DNA of 64,000 nucleotides from Paragordius varius (lineage: Eukaryota > Nematomorpha), in contig OZ176056.1 in the NCBI GenBank assembly GCA_964247055.1, positions 4,092,001-4,156,000 on the forward strand. The letters run 5' to 3'. Shown piece after piece: positions 13,535 through 25,089 of this stretch. The notes below the pieces were generated by a model. It was not told the origin of the DNA. It worked only from the letters and a program-made list of their open reading frames with translations, and ran no database searches. Numbering within the stretch: position 1 is the first letter of the stretch; every line of letters begins with the position of its first letter. The translations under genes were made by a program, and so were the position numbers.

Positions 13535-14609
13535 ATCTATCGACATTAACAAATAATTTTTTACTCCATACGCCACTGTAGCCAATTATCATTTTTTCGT
13601 TCTTGAATCAAAAAATATACAGTAGCTAATATGCTATTAGAGCTCAATTTTTTGGGAGTCTGCATGTGATCCCTAATTTCCAAGTGGTAATGAGAAAAGT
13701 ATAAAAGCAATATTGATTAAAATACTTAGTTTGATTCATTTAAATGTAACACTCATAGGGTATTTGAAAATAAAACTGAACGACTACGAAATTCTAATAT
13801 AATTTACAAGTTGCGACTTTCAAAAACAAATTATAATCGCACTAATAGGTTTTGAAACGGTTTTAAAAATACAGCGAAAATAAAATTTTAAAATTATGTT
13901 TTTATGATGGAAAGGTAGGATAAGACTTGGACAAATTTTAATACGAATACGGTATTATCTGGACTTACCTCCATATAATCATATTCAATAATTAAAAAAT
14001 TTTAAAGAGATCCCAAGGATCTACCTTATATCTCACATATGTCTATATCTATTTAAAATTTTTATTAATTATTAAAACATAAAAAATATTATTTTGTGAA
14101 ATGGCAGTAAAATAATACAAAAATAATTGAAATATGAAAAAAAAATTGAAAAGTAATATTTTTAAAATACAAAGCGCGTGTTCTCTTTATTTCACCTAAC
14201 TTTAGTTAGGTAAAGTATTATTGATTTTATGACAAATTTTGAGGTAATTATATATAAATATGTAGATATTATACCTTTAGTTTTTTGCTCTCATAGCCTT
14301 ATTCTCTGTATATGCTATATTAACACTTTCAAATTTTGAAAAATAATATTTTTTAACTTAATTGGGATATAGGTAGATACAAAGGTAGTTTTTGAAAAAT
14401 ATATTGATTGAATTTTTTTTAAAAAAAGTAGATGCATTTCAAATCTATTGACTAATTTTCGATCAATTATATAAAATCATTTTTATGATAAAATTTTCAA
14501 GGACGTTTATGTCATATATAATTAGTATTCAGCAAAACCTTAATTACGTATTGTTTGCTGTAAATATCGCGGCTTATTAATCACGGTATAAAACAATTCC
14601 TCCGAAAAT
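13535..14609. other. Intergenic spacer upstream of the 14610 gene
   Basis: AT-rich DNA with no supported exon or repeat match. It should hold the promoter of the plus-strand gene that starts at 14610, but no specific element can be picked out. Confidence 0.5.
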
Positions 14610-15692
14610 ATGGTGAACGAGAATAATGATGAACCAATATACAGTAAAAACGATTTAGTCAAATTTACCCAAGCTTTGGATGTAATAAATGGGAAGCTTA
14701 TCATGTTGGAATCTATCTTTGCACAACAAGGCCGTGAAAAGGATCAAATTATTCATTGTCTTAAACATGAATTAAACATGGCTAACAACGTTTGCCAAAT
14801 CATTCAACATCATAATTTACTTCTTCTAGGTCACTTTATTCAAGTTCTCTTTTTCTGTCATCTGAACAAAAAACAGAGGATTGATAATGACAAAATTAAC
14901 CAGATTATACTATATAAAGATTTTAAACACTGTACCAGGGTTAACGTTCCGTTTTTAAATACTGATAGAGGGCAAACGGTTATAAAAACAACAAAAACCA
15001 ATCCATTCCTAGATCATAATGATTATAATTATGATGGTAATTATAATAATTCACACTTGTATGATTCTTTAAATGAAAGCTGTAATTTCTCTGATCAAAA
15101 AACGGAATCCGTAATATCTATCGATTCACATGAGAAATGTATCTCTATGTTAGGGTATCCTACTACTTGGACAGAAAATAATAGTAGTCACACCAATGTT
15201 ATAAAGAATTTCAAATACTACGGACAAAATATTTATGATGAGAACTGTTGCGTTGGTGATGATTACACCAAAGATAATATCGCATGGTATAAAAATCGTG
15301 AAGGAAAATTGGTTAAGCGCCTAAAATCATTCACAAATCGCAGGGGCCAACGATACGTTATAAATGTCGGGCGTACGGACTCTAAAAACAGCTTTGTAAA
15401 TAAGAGTCATATTCAAGGTTATAAGCCGGAGATTTCATATTACAAAAAGTTTTTACGGAACTCAAAATCGTTTAAAGACACACTTTTAGATGCAAAATTT
15501 GCCCATATACAGCAAGAAAATGAATCCCTAAATACTAAAAAATTGTATAATAAGGGAAATAAAAAAGATAGTTATATACTACACTCGAGTAATCCATTTC
15601 TTACTGAGCATTTAGACAATAAAAATATTAGTTCACTAGATTCTACAGCCATATATGTTATTTTTACAAAATTGGTTAATAAATTATTATAA
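14610..15692 (+). CDS. Unrecognised 360-residue Asn/Lys-rich protein
   Basis: An uninterrupted 361-codon ORF in DNA where chance ORFs rarely exceed 100 codons, so it is probably real. Residues 10-75 look helical and may form a coiled coil (VKFTQALDVINGKLIMLES). A stretch near residue 75 (LLLLGHFIQVLFFC) is hydrophobic but short. The middle is rich in Asn, Asp and Tyr, and residues 225-300 are basic (KNREGKLVKRLKSFTNRR). No known domain was recognised and there is no signal peptide at the start. A short intron (GTCACTTT to AACAG, 14829-14875) could remove the hydrophobic stretch, but the frame is open through it and its length would not keep phase. The 3' end may read into an intron, since the last ten residues look non-coding. 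Confidence 0.6.
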   Translation: MVNENNDEPIYSKNDLVKFTQALDVINGKLIMLESIFAQQGREKDQIIHCLKHELNMANNVCQIIQHHNLLLLGHFIQVLFFCHLNKKQRIDNDKINQIILYKDFKHCTRVNVPFLNTDRGQTVIKTTKTNPFLDHNDYNYDGNYNNSHLYDSLNESCNFSDQKTESVISIDSHEKCISMLGYPTTWTENNSSHTNVIKNFKYYGQNIYDENCCVGDDYTKDNIAWYKNREGKLVKRLKSFTNRRGQRYVINVGRTDSKNSFVNKSHIQGYKPEISYYKKFLRNSKSFKDTLLDAKFAHIQQENESLNTKKLYNKGNKKDSYILHSSNPFLTEHLDNKNISSLDSTAIYVIFTKLVNKLL

Positions 15693-15926
15693 CTTTTATT
15701 TATGTGAATCATTTTAGATTTTCTAGTAGTACCGAGAGCACAGAAAAATTTGCATACATAATAAAATATGTATTCCCAAACTATATATTAATTTATTTTT
15801 TTTCTAGTACGGCGTGCACATTAAATAAATGACAATTATAATACTCTAAATAAAATATCATATATTAAATTTCTATTTCTATATAGTTACAAATTAAAAC
15901 ATATAATTTAGGTATTCTCTCTCTTT
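15693..15926. other. Convergent 3' flanks
   Basis: Short AT-rich stretch between two convergent genes. AATAAA-like signals occur on both strands (for example AATAAA near 15823 on plus), as expected for polyadenylation, but no single site can be assigned. Confidence 0.4.
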
Positions 15927-18900
15927 TTAAGCATGTGAAAGAATTCGAGACGTGGTCAGGGTCCCGGTTGTTGTTATAAGTGTACTTTCCAGCTCTCTAG
16001 AATTAGAGGTATCCTGTAGAAATGAATCAGAAACATAAGGTGTATGATCATTTTGTCTCGAATCTGTCTTGCTATTATTTCGATCTACGATTTTGTTCCT
16101 ATCAAAATTGGAGGTATTGTTTGAGTTGCTGGTATTGGATTTCAAACTGTTAGTTTCTAAAAAATGTCGATAAAATTGATTAAGTGAAGATAAAATCGTC
16201 TAGAATTATATTTATGAATCAAAAAGATTATGGTTTACCGCCAGTATTAGAAGTCGGATCAGCACCGCTACTAAATGGATGGAGAATCCAAGATATGGTA
16301 GATGATCCTAAATTTGTGTTATTAGCAGTTTCTTGAGACACATTTAGAGGAGTTGAACTGATATTATTTCGATTTTTCCCTTTCATTATACGATAGCTTT
16401 TTAAATCATTTTGTTGTTCCAATTGCTGATGGTTACTATTTTTGGCGCCTTTAGATTTGATTGTTTTCTTGTTAACGGGTTTGTCTACTTGCAAACAATT
16501 ATTTGTTTTACCATCTGCTTTATGACTTAGTTGCTTCTTTTGGATTTCATAACTGTGTTTATTTAAGTTGCTGCTTGCAAAATCTTCCTTGTGTTCAGGC
16601 AATCCTAATTATAATAATTTGGTAATTTTTATTATTATTTTTAAAAAATAGAACTTATAAAATTTAAGATTTAATTACCTAAAAAATTCCAGACTTTGTT
16701 GGAAAAATTGCTTTCTGTATCGCTATGCTGTTGTTCGTTTCTTTGACTTCTTCTTTTGGGTTGTTTATTTGAATCAGTTAAGGATAATGGCCAGGGTATT
16801 TGGAACCAACTTGAAGATCGGTTATCCTCAGACGTTTTGGGTTGTTTTGATTGCAAAGGGGTATTCGTTTTTTTGCGAGCTGCCGATTTTATAGCTGTTT
16901 TTTTAGCTGTTTTTATAATATCTTTGACAAAAGGTGAATCCTTCGCCATAATACCAGGTTTACCTTTTGTTGAACGGGTGGATTGTCGTATTTGACTGAC
17001 ACGGTTTGAAACATTCTTCGCTTTTGCCAACGTTGCTTTTTTACGTAAGTTAGATTTTGATTTGGATAAATTTTCTTTGCCAGATTTATGAGTTGCTCTC
17101 ATAGTATTTCCCGATATATTTTTAGGATGCTGTATATCTGGTTCTACATAATCATTATAGTAATTATAAATATCATTTAACATTTTCGTATCCTTATCAG
17201 ATGTTAACTTTCGTTTAGATTGACCAGATAAATTGTAACTTTTAGCAACTTTATGTTTTTTTACAAGCGGCCTTTTCTTTTTTAAAGCGGATTGATTCTT
17301 AACACTTTTAGTGTTCGATTTAATGAATCTTTTTGACAAAACTTTTGGCGATTGTTTCAGATTTGTTTTGCGTGTTGAACGTTTTTGGGAATTTTTCTCG
17401 TTGTCCGGTTGCACATAATCACTATAATAGTCATATATGTCGCTAAGCATTTTCGTATCCTTTGAAGATGAGGTCACGCGCTTCTTAGCCCTATTGGGTT
17501 TATCGTTAAAATCAGCACCATGAATTGCAATTCTATTACCAGTTTTTTTCACTCTGGACGAATGAGAACTTGTTAGATTGCGTTTAACATGATGCCTGGC
17601 CCTTGTTTTTTGGCTATTTACTTTCTTAGTACTCAATTTACGGGTTTGACTTCTCGAGGGTTTTTTATCCACTCTTTTGCGTTTAGTAGTAGAAGAGTGT
17701 TCATTAGATGCATGTATAGGTTTATGTCTGCCATTAGATTTCGTACGTCTTTGCAACCGTTTGACACTTTTCTGCTTGTATGATTTAATATTTGAAAACT
17801 TTGAACGTTGAGATCTGCGCTTGGTCTCTCCTTTTTGAGAAGTTACCATTCTTTTAACACCAAGCTTGTGAGATGAGTGTTTTAGCATATTACTCGGCTT
17901 CTTAGCCTTAACAGTCGTTTTTTCTTTTGTTTTAGAACGTGATTTATCATCCGGTTGAACGTATTCATCATAATAATTAGCTATATCATTCAACATTTTT
18001 AATGAATTAGTTGTTGTTTGCCTCTTAACATTCGTGGTATGCTTTGATGAATGGCCATATTTTTTAGGGAGAGATATTTGGGATCTTGTTCCCTCTCTAC
18101 GATTTTTTAAATTTCGGCCATGTTTTATTTCCTTTTTATGGCTGGGAAAACCCGTTTTTTCCTCAGAACTAACGTAATCATTATAATAATCAGCAATATT
18201 GTTCAACATATTTAAAGTAGATTTTGGATTTTGATTACTAACCGAAGTCTTGACACTCTTCCTATTTGATACGGATGGTGGCGATTTTATGACTTTATAA
18301 CGCTTATTAGATATTTTATTTTTATTATTTGAATAGCTAACAGGTTTTTTTAATTTAGAATGAACTCTTTTTAAACCTTTTTTACTAATTTTCCTTGAAT
18401 TCCCTTTTGTAAAATTTGACTTTTCATCCGCTTCAACATATTCATTATAAAAATCTGCCATACTGTTAAACATTTTGAGTGTTGAGGGAGAATTTGTCTT
18501 CAAACTACTATTTTTTTGATTTTTATGTGGAATTAATTTTTTGACAACTCTTTTCTTCACTTTAGACTTCTCATGTTGTAAAATTTTATGTGGCCCATGT
18601 CTTTTGGATACTCTCACACTGCGCGTTTCCAATTTTTTTGGATGAGAAAAATTTGATTCTTCATCTTTTTTAACGTAGTCATCGTAATAATCGGCGATAT
18701 GATTTAGCATATTAAGGGGTTCGCTTTTGTCCCCTATTTTAGTACTTATAGTGTTTGCCTTCCTCTTTTTAATATTATGAACAGCATTACTTTTTAGCGC
18801 TTTTATACGGTGTGATTTGTGCATAGTTTTAGATATGTTAGCTCTTTTAGATCGCCTCCCTTTATCAGATATTAATGTCGTAGGATGGTTTGAAGAAAAT

Positions 18901-21401
18901 TTTGATTTCATAGGAGTTACTTTACCATGCTTCACTTTACCACTATTTTCCTCCTCAGGACCAATGTATTCATTGTAATAATCAGCAATGTGATTTAGCA
19001 TATCAAGCGGTTTTTCTTTCTCCTGTGTTTTACCTATTTTTACCGGTGCCCTGCGTTTTTTGACACCTTGCGCATTTTTCGGATTATGTTTAGATGAATT
19101 TATATGATGGGATCTATGCGAAATTTTAGATGTTTTAGCTATCCTCCCTGCTTTCACAGGTTTTAATGCCCTAGAATGGGTTGAAGAATTTTTTGATTTG
19201 TTCGGGGTTTTTACTTTACTATGCATCGCATTACCATCCTTTTCCTCCTCAGGACCAATATATTCATTGTAATAATCGGCGATGTGATTTAGCATATCAA
19301 GCGGTTTTCCCCTTTCAGTTTTAGCTCTTTTAGCAGGTGTCGCACTGCGTTTTCCGACACTCAGTGCATGTCCTGGATTATGTTTGAATGATTTTATATG
19401 ACGAGGTCTATGCGCTATTTTTGATGTCTTAGCCCTGCTGCCTTTCACAGTTTTTATTGTCGTAAAATGTTTCGAAGATGATTTTTTCGGAAATTTCTCT
19501 TTACTATGTTCTTTATTACTACCATTTTCCTCCTCAGGGCCAACATACTTATTGTAATAATCAGCAATGTGATTTAGCATATCCAAAGGTTTTTCATCCT
19601 TTTTACTACTATGGTGTGTCAAAGGATTTTTGGTTGTAGCTAGTTTTTTAACTTTAGTTGACCGGATAGTTGAAACATTACGAGTTGCCTTACGTTTATT
19701 TCCAGTTGTATTTTTGATATTTTTATAACTTTTCTTTCCAATACTTTTACCAAGTACTACAGCTTTTTTCAAACTTTTAGAATGGGGATGATCATAATAA
19801 TCATAGATATCGTTTGCAAAACTTCCAATTTCATGATTTTTATAACCACTCAAAACTTTACTGGCAGGTCGATTTGCTCGAGTTATGCGAGTCGAAGATC
19901 TGGATGCCGACACAGCAGATTTTTGAGAATTTACGGTGGATGGGTTTTTGGGTTTTAAACGTTGATTTTTAAGCAAATTATTTCCTATAGCTTTGCCTCT
20001 GTGAGTTGTGGAATAATCATACATATCATTGCGGTATTCATTTATTGGAGTGGTAGTTTTTGCAAGTCGTTTATGCTTTTTAATTGTCCCCATTTTTACA
20101 TGACCACCCTTTGCTTTGTTACCCATGTTTAGTTTGTGATGGCCCTTGGTTTTTCCAGACATTTTAGCAGGTTTAGCCCTAGGCTTAGTCCTGATCAGAG
20201 ATCTTTTCGCAATAATCTTCCCTTTATGCGAATCAGCCGATGACGAGGAAGCTGTTGAATTACTTGACGATGAACTATGGCTCGAATAACTGCTGCTTGA
20301 ACTACTAGAAGATGATGATTTAGAGCGTTTAGATCTTTGCCTTTTTCTCCGGTTCTTGCTGGACGAATGGTGCGAAGAACTGCTACTATTTGAACTGGAG
20401 CTTGAAGTTCCTGAAGATGTACTTGAACTTGTTGTTGAAACACTACGGTGACGACTTCGGGTGGTTGAATTCGTTTTGTCAACTTGCTTCTTCTCCAATG
20501 ATACATTATTTTTATTGTTTTTAACGTTTTTATGGTGGCTAATCCTTGTGTTTGGATGTTCTCGATTGACTTTTGTTACACGCGATTTTGGGGACAAACG
20601 AGTTTTATAACTTGATTTTAATGCTTTTGGTTTCATCACATCTTAAATAAAAAGCATACATATAATTAAATAAAATGTCAATAAATAATATTATAAATTT
20701 TTTTTACCTGTTTTTTTGTTACGCATTACTTTCACAGGTGAAATTGGTAATGAATGCGTTTTTTTCTCTTTACCATACACATTCTTTTTAATAGGGTGTG
20801 ATTTTGCACTGATCCTTGCTGATGTTCTATTTGAAGGTGCACTAGCATTCATCCAATGTTGTATGCTTTCTTTATCTTTGTACAAACCATCGGTGTCGAA
20901 TGTTTTGCTTTGGTTAGGTTTTAGGTTTCCTGATGTATCGAATGTAATTGTTGCAATATTTAACGGTTTAACCACTTTAATATCAGCTGGTTTTCGATAT
21001 TGATCGAATCGTGAACTTAATATGCTCCGATGGGGTCGAGATCGTATGGTAGTTTTTGTAATGTTTGTAGTCTCTTCATTGTAAACAAACATACTACTCC
21101 TATTGCCAGTGGAAATATTTTCTCTCCTAGTTTCATCGGGGGATTGGAAGGTGCCAGAAAAGATTTGAGGCGTGTCATTAAACTCACTAATCTCAAAAAT
21201 TATTCCATTTCTTTGGGGTTTTTGTGTCGTCAACGATGAAGAACTTTTCACTAGTTTCATATCAGGATTATCCATATAATGTTGAGTGGTTGATCGAATC
21301 GGACTTTTTTTGCGTTTTATAGCAGATCTACGGACCAATTTGTGCAATGGTTTATTATTAGTGGAAAAGGGTAAAACCCTTGTTTTACTCCTTACCGTCA
21401 T
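15927..21401 (-). CDS. Giant basic protein with repeated MLNxIADYYNxY motif
   Basis: Four exons, 20708-21401, 16679-20641, 16239-16604 and 15927-16156, join in phase to about 1750 residues. No family is recognised. The protein is dominated by Lys, Arg and Ser, with a polyserine/SR-like tract (residues about 270-370) resembling nuclear RNA- or chromatin-binding proteins. From 19585 down to 17140 it carries nine copies of a motif of the form MLNHIADYYNEYIGPEEE, spaced about 80-95 residues apart by basic linkers; two worn copies near 19800 and 20020 (NDIYDYYDHP, NDMYDYSTT) make eleven. Each motif is acidic and aromatic in an otherwise strongly cationic chain. The linkers share weak similarity, so whole modules were duplicated. 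There is no signal peptide. Nuclear scaffold, spermatid-type chromatin or structural-matrix roles are all possible; none is shown. Confidence 0.85.
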
Positions 21402-22289
21402 ATTAACAAAATGTAATTATAATTGATTTAGGTTAAGTTAAGAGGATATAATTAGGTAAATTTACAACCGTAAAATCGGGGCGTATAAAAATATTTACAA
21501 GCAATCACATATAAAAATTAAATATAAACATCGATGAAAAAATTAATTGGAACGTTTTTTATTATATTGGATATATGCATATTTTTCTCGTTTATGTTTA
21601 TCGTAAAAAATAAATATTGGATTTCTCTCATGTATTTGTTATGTTTGTTGGCTTGAAATGTAGCTTTAATTTAAAGCTTTTATTTATATAACAACAAACC
21701 TAATTTTTACGACGGTATAATATACACTAAACTACGAAATATATATTTGCGCATATAAAATGCCATTTCATTACCAAGGATGTATATATATGTTATAAGC
21801 GCGACCTTTATTATACAACTTAAATTTGGCCGCAGGTACGAAAAGGAATTATTAAAGTTGCGTATTTTTTAAATCAAATTCTAGTAAATAAACTGCACAG
21901 CTTTGTTATATTGAATGAGAGATTAAAATTTAAATCCAATGACTGTTCTTTTTTGCCTAAAAAAACTAATAAAAAATATTTAATTTGGGCTTTTATTTTG
22001 GCAATGCTTTGGCCAAGCAGCTTTCTCATGATATACTGTATTATCAATGTTCAATTAATTTAATGACAAAAGGCATTTATTATTATAAAAACGAGAAAAT
22101 TTTTTTGTTTTTTTTTTGGTTTTAGGACATAATTTTTTATAAAATGACACGACATTTTGTTACTGCTCAAAATAAAAAAATTACAAATATCGTACATATT
22201 ATTATGGTCTTCCAAATGTTAGAATTATAGCTTTAATATTTTTAAAATTTTATAACTGACAACTTTTAAACTTCTGAAAAGTAAGGGTT

Positions 22290-22850
22290 TCTTACATAAG
22301 ATTTTAGATAGTGAAATAATGTAAAAACATTTTATATGATTCGATGATTCTGGTCATTATTTTAACCTCGGAATTTTAAAAAAAAATTTAGTAGTTTTGA
22401 ATTTCAATTAAATTTTTGTGAAAAATACAATTTATATTTAATTTAGATTTGTGACTAATTTTTTCTATGGGAAGATGTAAACGTTTAGCATACAAATATC
22501 CATTTTTTCGGAAACTCTTTTGACAATATTAACATAAAATTCAAATTTTATCGCGCAATCTTGGCTTTCGTTTATTTCGAGAAAACTAGTCTATAGAAGG
22601 ACGAAAATTATATATATATATATATATATATACTAAACAATGATTAAATATTTGGATATGGTCTGGGGAAATTCCTAAATTAAACAAACTGTTCGCATTT
22701 ATCTTCTGTTAGCCCTTAAAAGTTTAAATAAATTTCTAAAATTTAATTAATGGCAAAAGGCAAAAGCACCATGATAATCAAATAAAATTTCCTATCAGAA
22801 TATATATATTTTATCATAATTTTTTCCATCACTCTGATTTCGAACGCATT
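22290..22850 (-). repeat. Dispersed non-coding repeat, inverted copy
   Basis: On the minus strand this stretch carries ACTAGTTTTCTCGAAATAAA, a block ending CGAAAAAATGGATATTTG, and, beyond a TA run, a CACCATGATAATC block. These match, in order and inverted, blocks at 49590-50190 and 8230-8590. No coding capacity. Confidence 0.5.
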
Positions 22851-23282
22851 GTAAATGTAAATTTGCTGAAGTGATTAAATAAAAATATTTAATTAAAATA
22901 TAAAACATAGAATAAAAATTTTCTCTTTAACAGCAAAAAGAATGGCCGAGCCGCTTGGACAACCCGCTTTAGATAATAGTAGCCATAAAATTTAAAAAAT
23001 ATTGCCAATAATTATTATATTATTTCGATTTAATAAAATTAAAATTTATTGGATTTTTTTATTAACACTTCTTATCCAATTTTTTAAAGACGATACCATT
23101 TTGGGGTTTATACCACAGCGGTTCAAATATTTTAACTACTATTTTTGTATAATTTAATTATCAAACATTGTTGTTCTGTATATGACTGAATGATTATATA
23201 TATTCCTACTTCTAAAGTTTAAAATCAGGATGGATGCAAAACATAATTAAAACAAACAGCTGTTTTAAAATTTAATAATATA

Positions 23283-23703
23283 CAACGCATTCATTTGAGT
23301 CGTTCCATTCAAATTGGGGTAGTTAGATACACCAGGCTTGTGTAAATAAATATTTCAAAAAATATGGAATAAATTAAACCATGGCAAAAGTTTGCACTTA
23401 TATAACATTAATGAAGCGGAATATAATAAAATAAGAGGTAATTGATAATACTTATTCAGGGATAAAACCGAAAGATTAAATTTAGTCAGGACGACGTGTG
23501 TGCATGCAAAATAAAAATGTCGTCTCCAAGTAGTTTAATACGGAACTTTTTTACAAAACTAAATTTTATTTAGATATTTTGGCTTATTTATATAATTTTA
23601 TTAGGATAGAAGCACTTCAATAGAAACCGCTTCTTAGAGTAGTTTTCTAACAATATCAATTAAATATTGCTTGGGATATTTAGATACCCCAATATGAATA
23701 TCA
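23283..23703. mobile_element. Element with GGGGTATCTAAATACCCC-type ends, copy 1
   Basis: The left end has CATTCAAATTGGGGTAGTTA and the right end GATATTTAGATACCCCAATA. Internal blocks (ATGGCAAAAGTTTGCACTTA, then a GTCTCCAAGTAGTTT block, then AGGATAGAAGCA) recur at 44898-45450 in the same order and at 53080-53550 inverted. No coding capacity; a non-autonomous DNA element of unknown superfamily. Confidence 0.6.
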
Positions 23704-24109
23704 AATATTTGCTGGAAATTTGATTTTAAATGCTTTACACACTTGGTTATTTACATCTATAAACCATAATCTAAATTTATTTACCTTAACGGTAAAGGAA
23801 AGGAATGGCGAAGAAAACTATGATTGATTACAATTTGGCATTTATAAATATTTTTTAAGCGCGCACCTTGGCCTAAGATATCATTTTCAGCCCAAATATT
23901 TATAATTTAGTTATTTTAAAAGTCTTTGGAATAACCCAAAATGTAAAAATTGAATCCACAAGAATATAATTCGTTAAATAAATTTTGACATTTAATTAAT
24001 ACAGTATCCTTGAATCATATGTAGCTAATAAACTAATTCTATAATACATATATTTTATTAATTTCTAAAATATGGTTATAAACTATACCAAAAATTTATA
24101 GGTGTTATA

Positions 24110-24310
24110 CCATAAAATATTTTAGAACGCCGCAAATAGTTATTTTGTCTCGAGGGCGATCTAAAATATAATACCGATCAAATTTCTATACCAGTTTGAC
24201 GCATTTGCAGATAATACTAAAAAAAGTACATTATACTTTAACAAATTGAGGGCCATAAAATAGCACTTTTACTGCAGGATACAGCCGGTGGGACGCGGTT
24301 AACTACCGCT
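24110..24310. repeat. Worn hAT-like fragment
   Basis: Shares ATAATACCGAT, a GACGCATTTGC-like block and a terminal ACGCGGTTAACTACCGCTG with 59793-59935, whose end reads GCCGCGGTTTGAGTACCACT, the hAT-like terminus also seen at 45983-46171. Diverged, with no clear left end. Confidence 0.4.
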
Positions 24311-24567
24311 GATATATAGCATAGTCACTTAAATTTTTTGGATGAAATTTTAATGCTCATTTGTGGGTTTAATATGGATACAAAATAGTAAAATAAAGAG
24401 ATATTGATCATTTCACTTCACAAATGAACAAAATAATTTTTAATAACATCCTAATACAAAAAATATTATGTGTCATATGGTATAGGTTTAACATATGATT
24501 CCATTTTAATGTTTGACATTTAAAGTCAAGTAAAAATAAATTTAAAGAATAGTGAAAAAACACTTTA

Positions 24568-25044
24568 ATGTTTTTTGCAAAGGTCAAAAATTTTATTTAT
24601 CTTTACAACCCAAATCTATTTTTGAGATATGCATGCACTAATATATCGAAATTGAAATTATCTCGTTTATGTTCCATTATTAGAACGAAAAAATTATATT
24701 TATTAATGAGTTTTAGTATACTCAATTTTAAAGACAATATTACCGACGAAGAATTTAAACAGTATTTTATATATTTAATCTAAGAAAATTATTTGAATTT
24801 TATAAAGTATTATGTCCAAATCCCATTAAACAGGTAAAGCCAAATTCATTTGACGAAAAAGAAGATTGGGAAACTATTTTGAACGATACAAATCTAAAAA
24901 TTTTTCGTAAAAGTCACGGAGTATTTTATAAATATAAAGGTTTAAATTTACATTATACATAGTTTATGGAACTTTTTCTGACATATCTTCCCTAGCCTTT
25001 TATTTTTCTCAGGTATAATTCTTATATAAAATTTATGGCTATAA

Positions 25045-25089
<45 letters not shown>

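Larger units (their letters stand above)
21402..24567. other. Intergenic spacer rich in old repeats
   Basis: Divergent promoters of the basic repeat protein (left) and STARD7 (right) must lie here. No exon was supported. It contains an inverted copy of the 8230-type repeat (22290-22850), a TA run at 22609-22632, an element with GGGGTA/TACCCC ends (23283-23703) and a worn hAT-like piece (24110-24310). Confidence 0.55.

Noticed and set aside
20195-20506. 103-codon minus-strand ORF
   Set aside because: Out-of-frame shadow of the polyserine region of the 15927-21401 gene; Ser codon runs keep another frame open.
16756-21239. Several plus-strand ORFs (16756-16995, 17589-17783, 20716-21003, 21030-21239)
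   Set aside because: Antisense shadows of the large basic protein.
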